9,635 nt of DNA from Endomicrobium sp. (GTDB taxonomy: Bacteria > Elusimicrobiota > Endomicrobiia > Endomicrobiales > Endomicrobiaceae), in assembly GCA_031278115.1 (NCBI GenBank), contig JAITKZ010000013.1:1-9635 (forward strand). Reading direction: 5' to 3'. Below are positions 8,565 through 9,635 of the stretch, in pieces. Both the position numbers and the translations under genes were made by a program. A model generated the notes under the pieces. The model was not told the DNA's origin. It worked only from the letters and a program-made list of their open reading frames with translations, and ran no database searches. Position 1 is the first letter of the stretch. Each line of letters begins with the position of its first letter.

Positions 8565-8575
8565 TTTAAAAAGCT

Positions 8576-9534
8576 GTGGCTAAAAAGATAGTTGTTGTAA
8601 TATCTGTATTTTTTATAATTTTTATAGTATTTTTTTCCTAGGTTTTATGCCTACAAGTGGAGAGAAAGCATTGTTTGTTGTTGAAAAAGGAGAAAATTTT
8701 TCAACAGTTGCGTCTCGTTTGAAAGAACAAAATTTGATACTTTCAAAAGAGTTATTTTTATTTTTTGTAAAACTTACAAACTCACAAAATAAATTAAAGA
8801 TAGGTATATACGAGTTATCTGGCAGAGATGGAATTTTCAGAATATTGAGACAATTAAAAAATAATTCAAAAAATTTTATTAGGATTACAATTCCTGAAGG
8901 AAATAATATAAAACAGACAGCCGATATTACTACCGATAAAGTAAAAATTGATAAAGATAAGTTTATTGGAGTTGCAAATAATAGAAATCTGGAAGGTTAT
9001 CTTATGCCTGAGACTTATTTTGTAAGTCCGGGAATTGGTGAGGAGGAATTAATAGGTATAATGCGCAACGAATTTGATAAAAAGATTACTGAAGATATGT
9101 ACAAAAGAGCAAAAGATATAGGAATTCCTTTTAAAGATATAATAATAATGGCGTCTATTATTGAAAAAGAAGCTATTAAGCCAGAGGAGCGAAGCGCTAT
9201 GTCCGCCGTTTTTTATAACAGACTTAAGAAGAGGATGATGTTGCAATCTTGTGCTACTGTTTTGTATGCTATGGGGCTTGTAAAAGAGAAGCTTTCTTTA
9301 GAAGATACTAAATTTAAATCTCCGTATAATACCTATTTGCATTTTGGTTTGCCTCCGGGTCCTATAAGTAATCCTGGAATAGAATCGATAAAAGCAGCTC
9401 TGTATCCGGCAGATTCCGAAGTTTTGTACTTTGTATCGAATGGAGATGGAAGTCACCTGTTTGCTAAGGCTTTTGGCGAACATATAAAAAACAAACAAAT
9501 CGTAAGGATAAGGAGTAAAAAAATAGGAAAGTGA
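8576..9534 (+). pseudogene. mltG: mltG (endolytic murein transglycosylase), frameshift cuts off the membrane anchor
   Basis: MltG is an inner-membrane-anchored enzyme that cleaves nascent peptidoglycan strands in the periplasm and helps set glycan length. From GTG 8576 the frame encodes VAKKIVVVISVFFIIFIV, a typical single membrane helix, then stops at TAG 8639-8641. The rest of the protein lies in another frame, open from ATG 8647 (295 residues). One extra T in the T7 run at 8630-8636 would join them as IVFFFLGFMPTSGEKALF, giving about 319 residues (E. coli about 340). The soluble part has the LysM-like VVEKGENFSTVASRL, EGYLMPETYF, the catalytic Glu in ASIIEKEA (residue 173 from Met 8647), LQSCATVLYAMG, SPYNTYLHFGLPPGPISNPG and a final LYFVSNGDGSHLF. 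Translation from 8647 alone would leave the enzyme in the cytoplasm, away from its substrate. The GTG overlaps the ancestral NYN gene end by 16 bases. Confidence 0.85.
8630..8636 (+). other. Frameshift site of mltG (T7 run)
   Basis: Seven T residues separate GTA from CC. With eight, the membrane helix frame joins the catalytic-domain frame without a stop. The lesion is one missing T. Confidence 0.78.
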
Positions 9535-9535
9535 C

Positions 9536-9635
9536 ATGGAACAAGAAAGAGTTTATTTGGACAACAGTGCCACTACAAAAGTAGCTCCCGAAGTTATAGA
9601 AGCTATGCAACCATACTTTGGAGAAATTTATGGAA
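9536..9635 (+). CDS. Cysteine desulfurase, NifS/IscS type (5' end only)
   Basis: This is the first 33 codons of a pyridoxal-phosphate cysteine desulfurase, which takes sulfur from cysteine for iron-sulfur cluster and other thio-cofactor assembly. VYLDNSATTKVAPEVIEAM, then QPYFGEIYG, is the characteristic N-terminus of the NifS/IscS class. The PLP lysine and active-site cysteine lie beyond the window, so the subtype (IscS, NifS or SufS-like) cannot be decided. AGGAA at 9525-9529 lies six bases before ATG 9536, which follows the mltG stop after one base. Cotranscription with mltG is likely. A supply of iron-sulfur clusters would be needed for HydA, HydB and HydC, but the genes are separated by a terminator and no functional link is shown. 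Confidence 0.93.
   Translation, partial: MEQERVYLDNSATTKVAPEVIEAMQPYFGEIYG

Larger units (their letters stand above)
8107..8591 (+). pseudogene. YacP-like NYN-domain RNase, frameshifted near the C-terminus
   Basis: YacP/Rae1-type NYN proteins are PIN-like ribonucleases acting on mRNA, in Bacillus at the ribosome. The reading frame from ATG 8107 gives 125 residues with IIDGYNVIN (Asp6), VVFDFK (Asp51), SADDII (Asp83-Asp84) and TNDKGLRRR (Asp105), the acidic metal-site residues of the fold. It stops at TAG 8482-8484 just after the core strand GAKHETVEAF. One extra T in the T5 run at 8478-8482 would let it continue as LVKGFKTKNIKRAKEYFDNE for 36 more residues to TAG 8589-8591. That gives about 161 residues, near the usual family length of about 170. 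The catalytic part is complete in the short form, so partial activity is possible. The loss is the C-terminal helix region. No Shine-Dalgarno sequence precedes the start. Confidence 0.8.

Overview
The window is A+T-rich bacterial DNA. Every gene I can support lies on the + strand, mostly with very short gaps or overlaps. The gene content (FAD-dependent thymidylate synthase ThyX, a Thermotoga-type trimeric [FeFe] hydrogenase) points to an anaerobic fermenter. Several genes are broken by fresh single-base indels, as expected in a host-restricted genome undergoing reduction. From memory, this combination best fits an intracellular termite-gut-flagellate symbiont of the Endomicrobium type (Elusimicrobiota). 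That is an inference from gene content and decay style, not a database match.

Layout: purA (49-1338), thyX (1340-2014), a NapA-like Na+/H+ antiporter (2030-3202) and a small unrecognised protein with a signal-peptide-like N-terminus (3189-3497) form a tight run. Next comes a hydrogenase cluster: a C-terminal remnant of hydC (about 3535-3729), hydB split by two +1 indels (3726-5602), and a full-length hydA (5607-7589). Then ruvX/yqgF (7600-8016) and a good rho-independent terminator (8043-8081). After it a second run starts: a YacP-like NYN-domain gene broken near its 3' end (8107-8591), mltG broken just after its membrane anchor (8576-9534), and the first 100 bases of a NifS/IscS-type cysteine desulfurase (9536 to the window edge).

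The main observation is coordinated damage. HydABC would normally couple oxidation of NADH and reduced ferredoxin to H2 formation. Here hydC has lost its N-terminal part. hydB has one extra A in an A run and one extra T in a T run. HydA is open throughout with a complete H-cluster site, but has Tyr where the second Cys of a [4Fe-4S] motif belongs. Two further genes, the NYN gene and mltG, each lack one T in a T run. All four point frameshifts lie in homopolymers and each is repaired by one base. They are therefore either young pseudogenes, assembly errors, or genes read by slippage on homopolymer tracts. I saw no RNA genes, CRISPR arrays, insertion sequences or other mobile elements, and no gene-free stretch above 300 bases.
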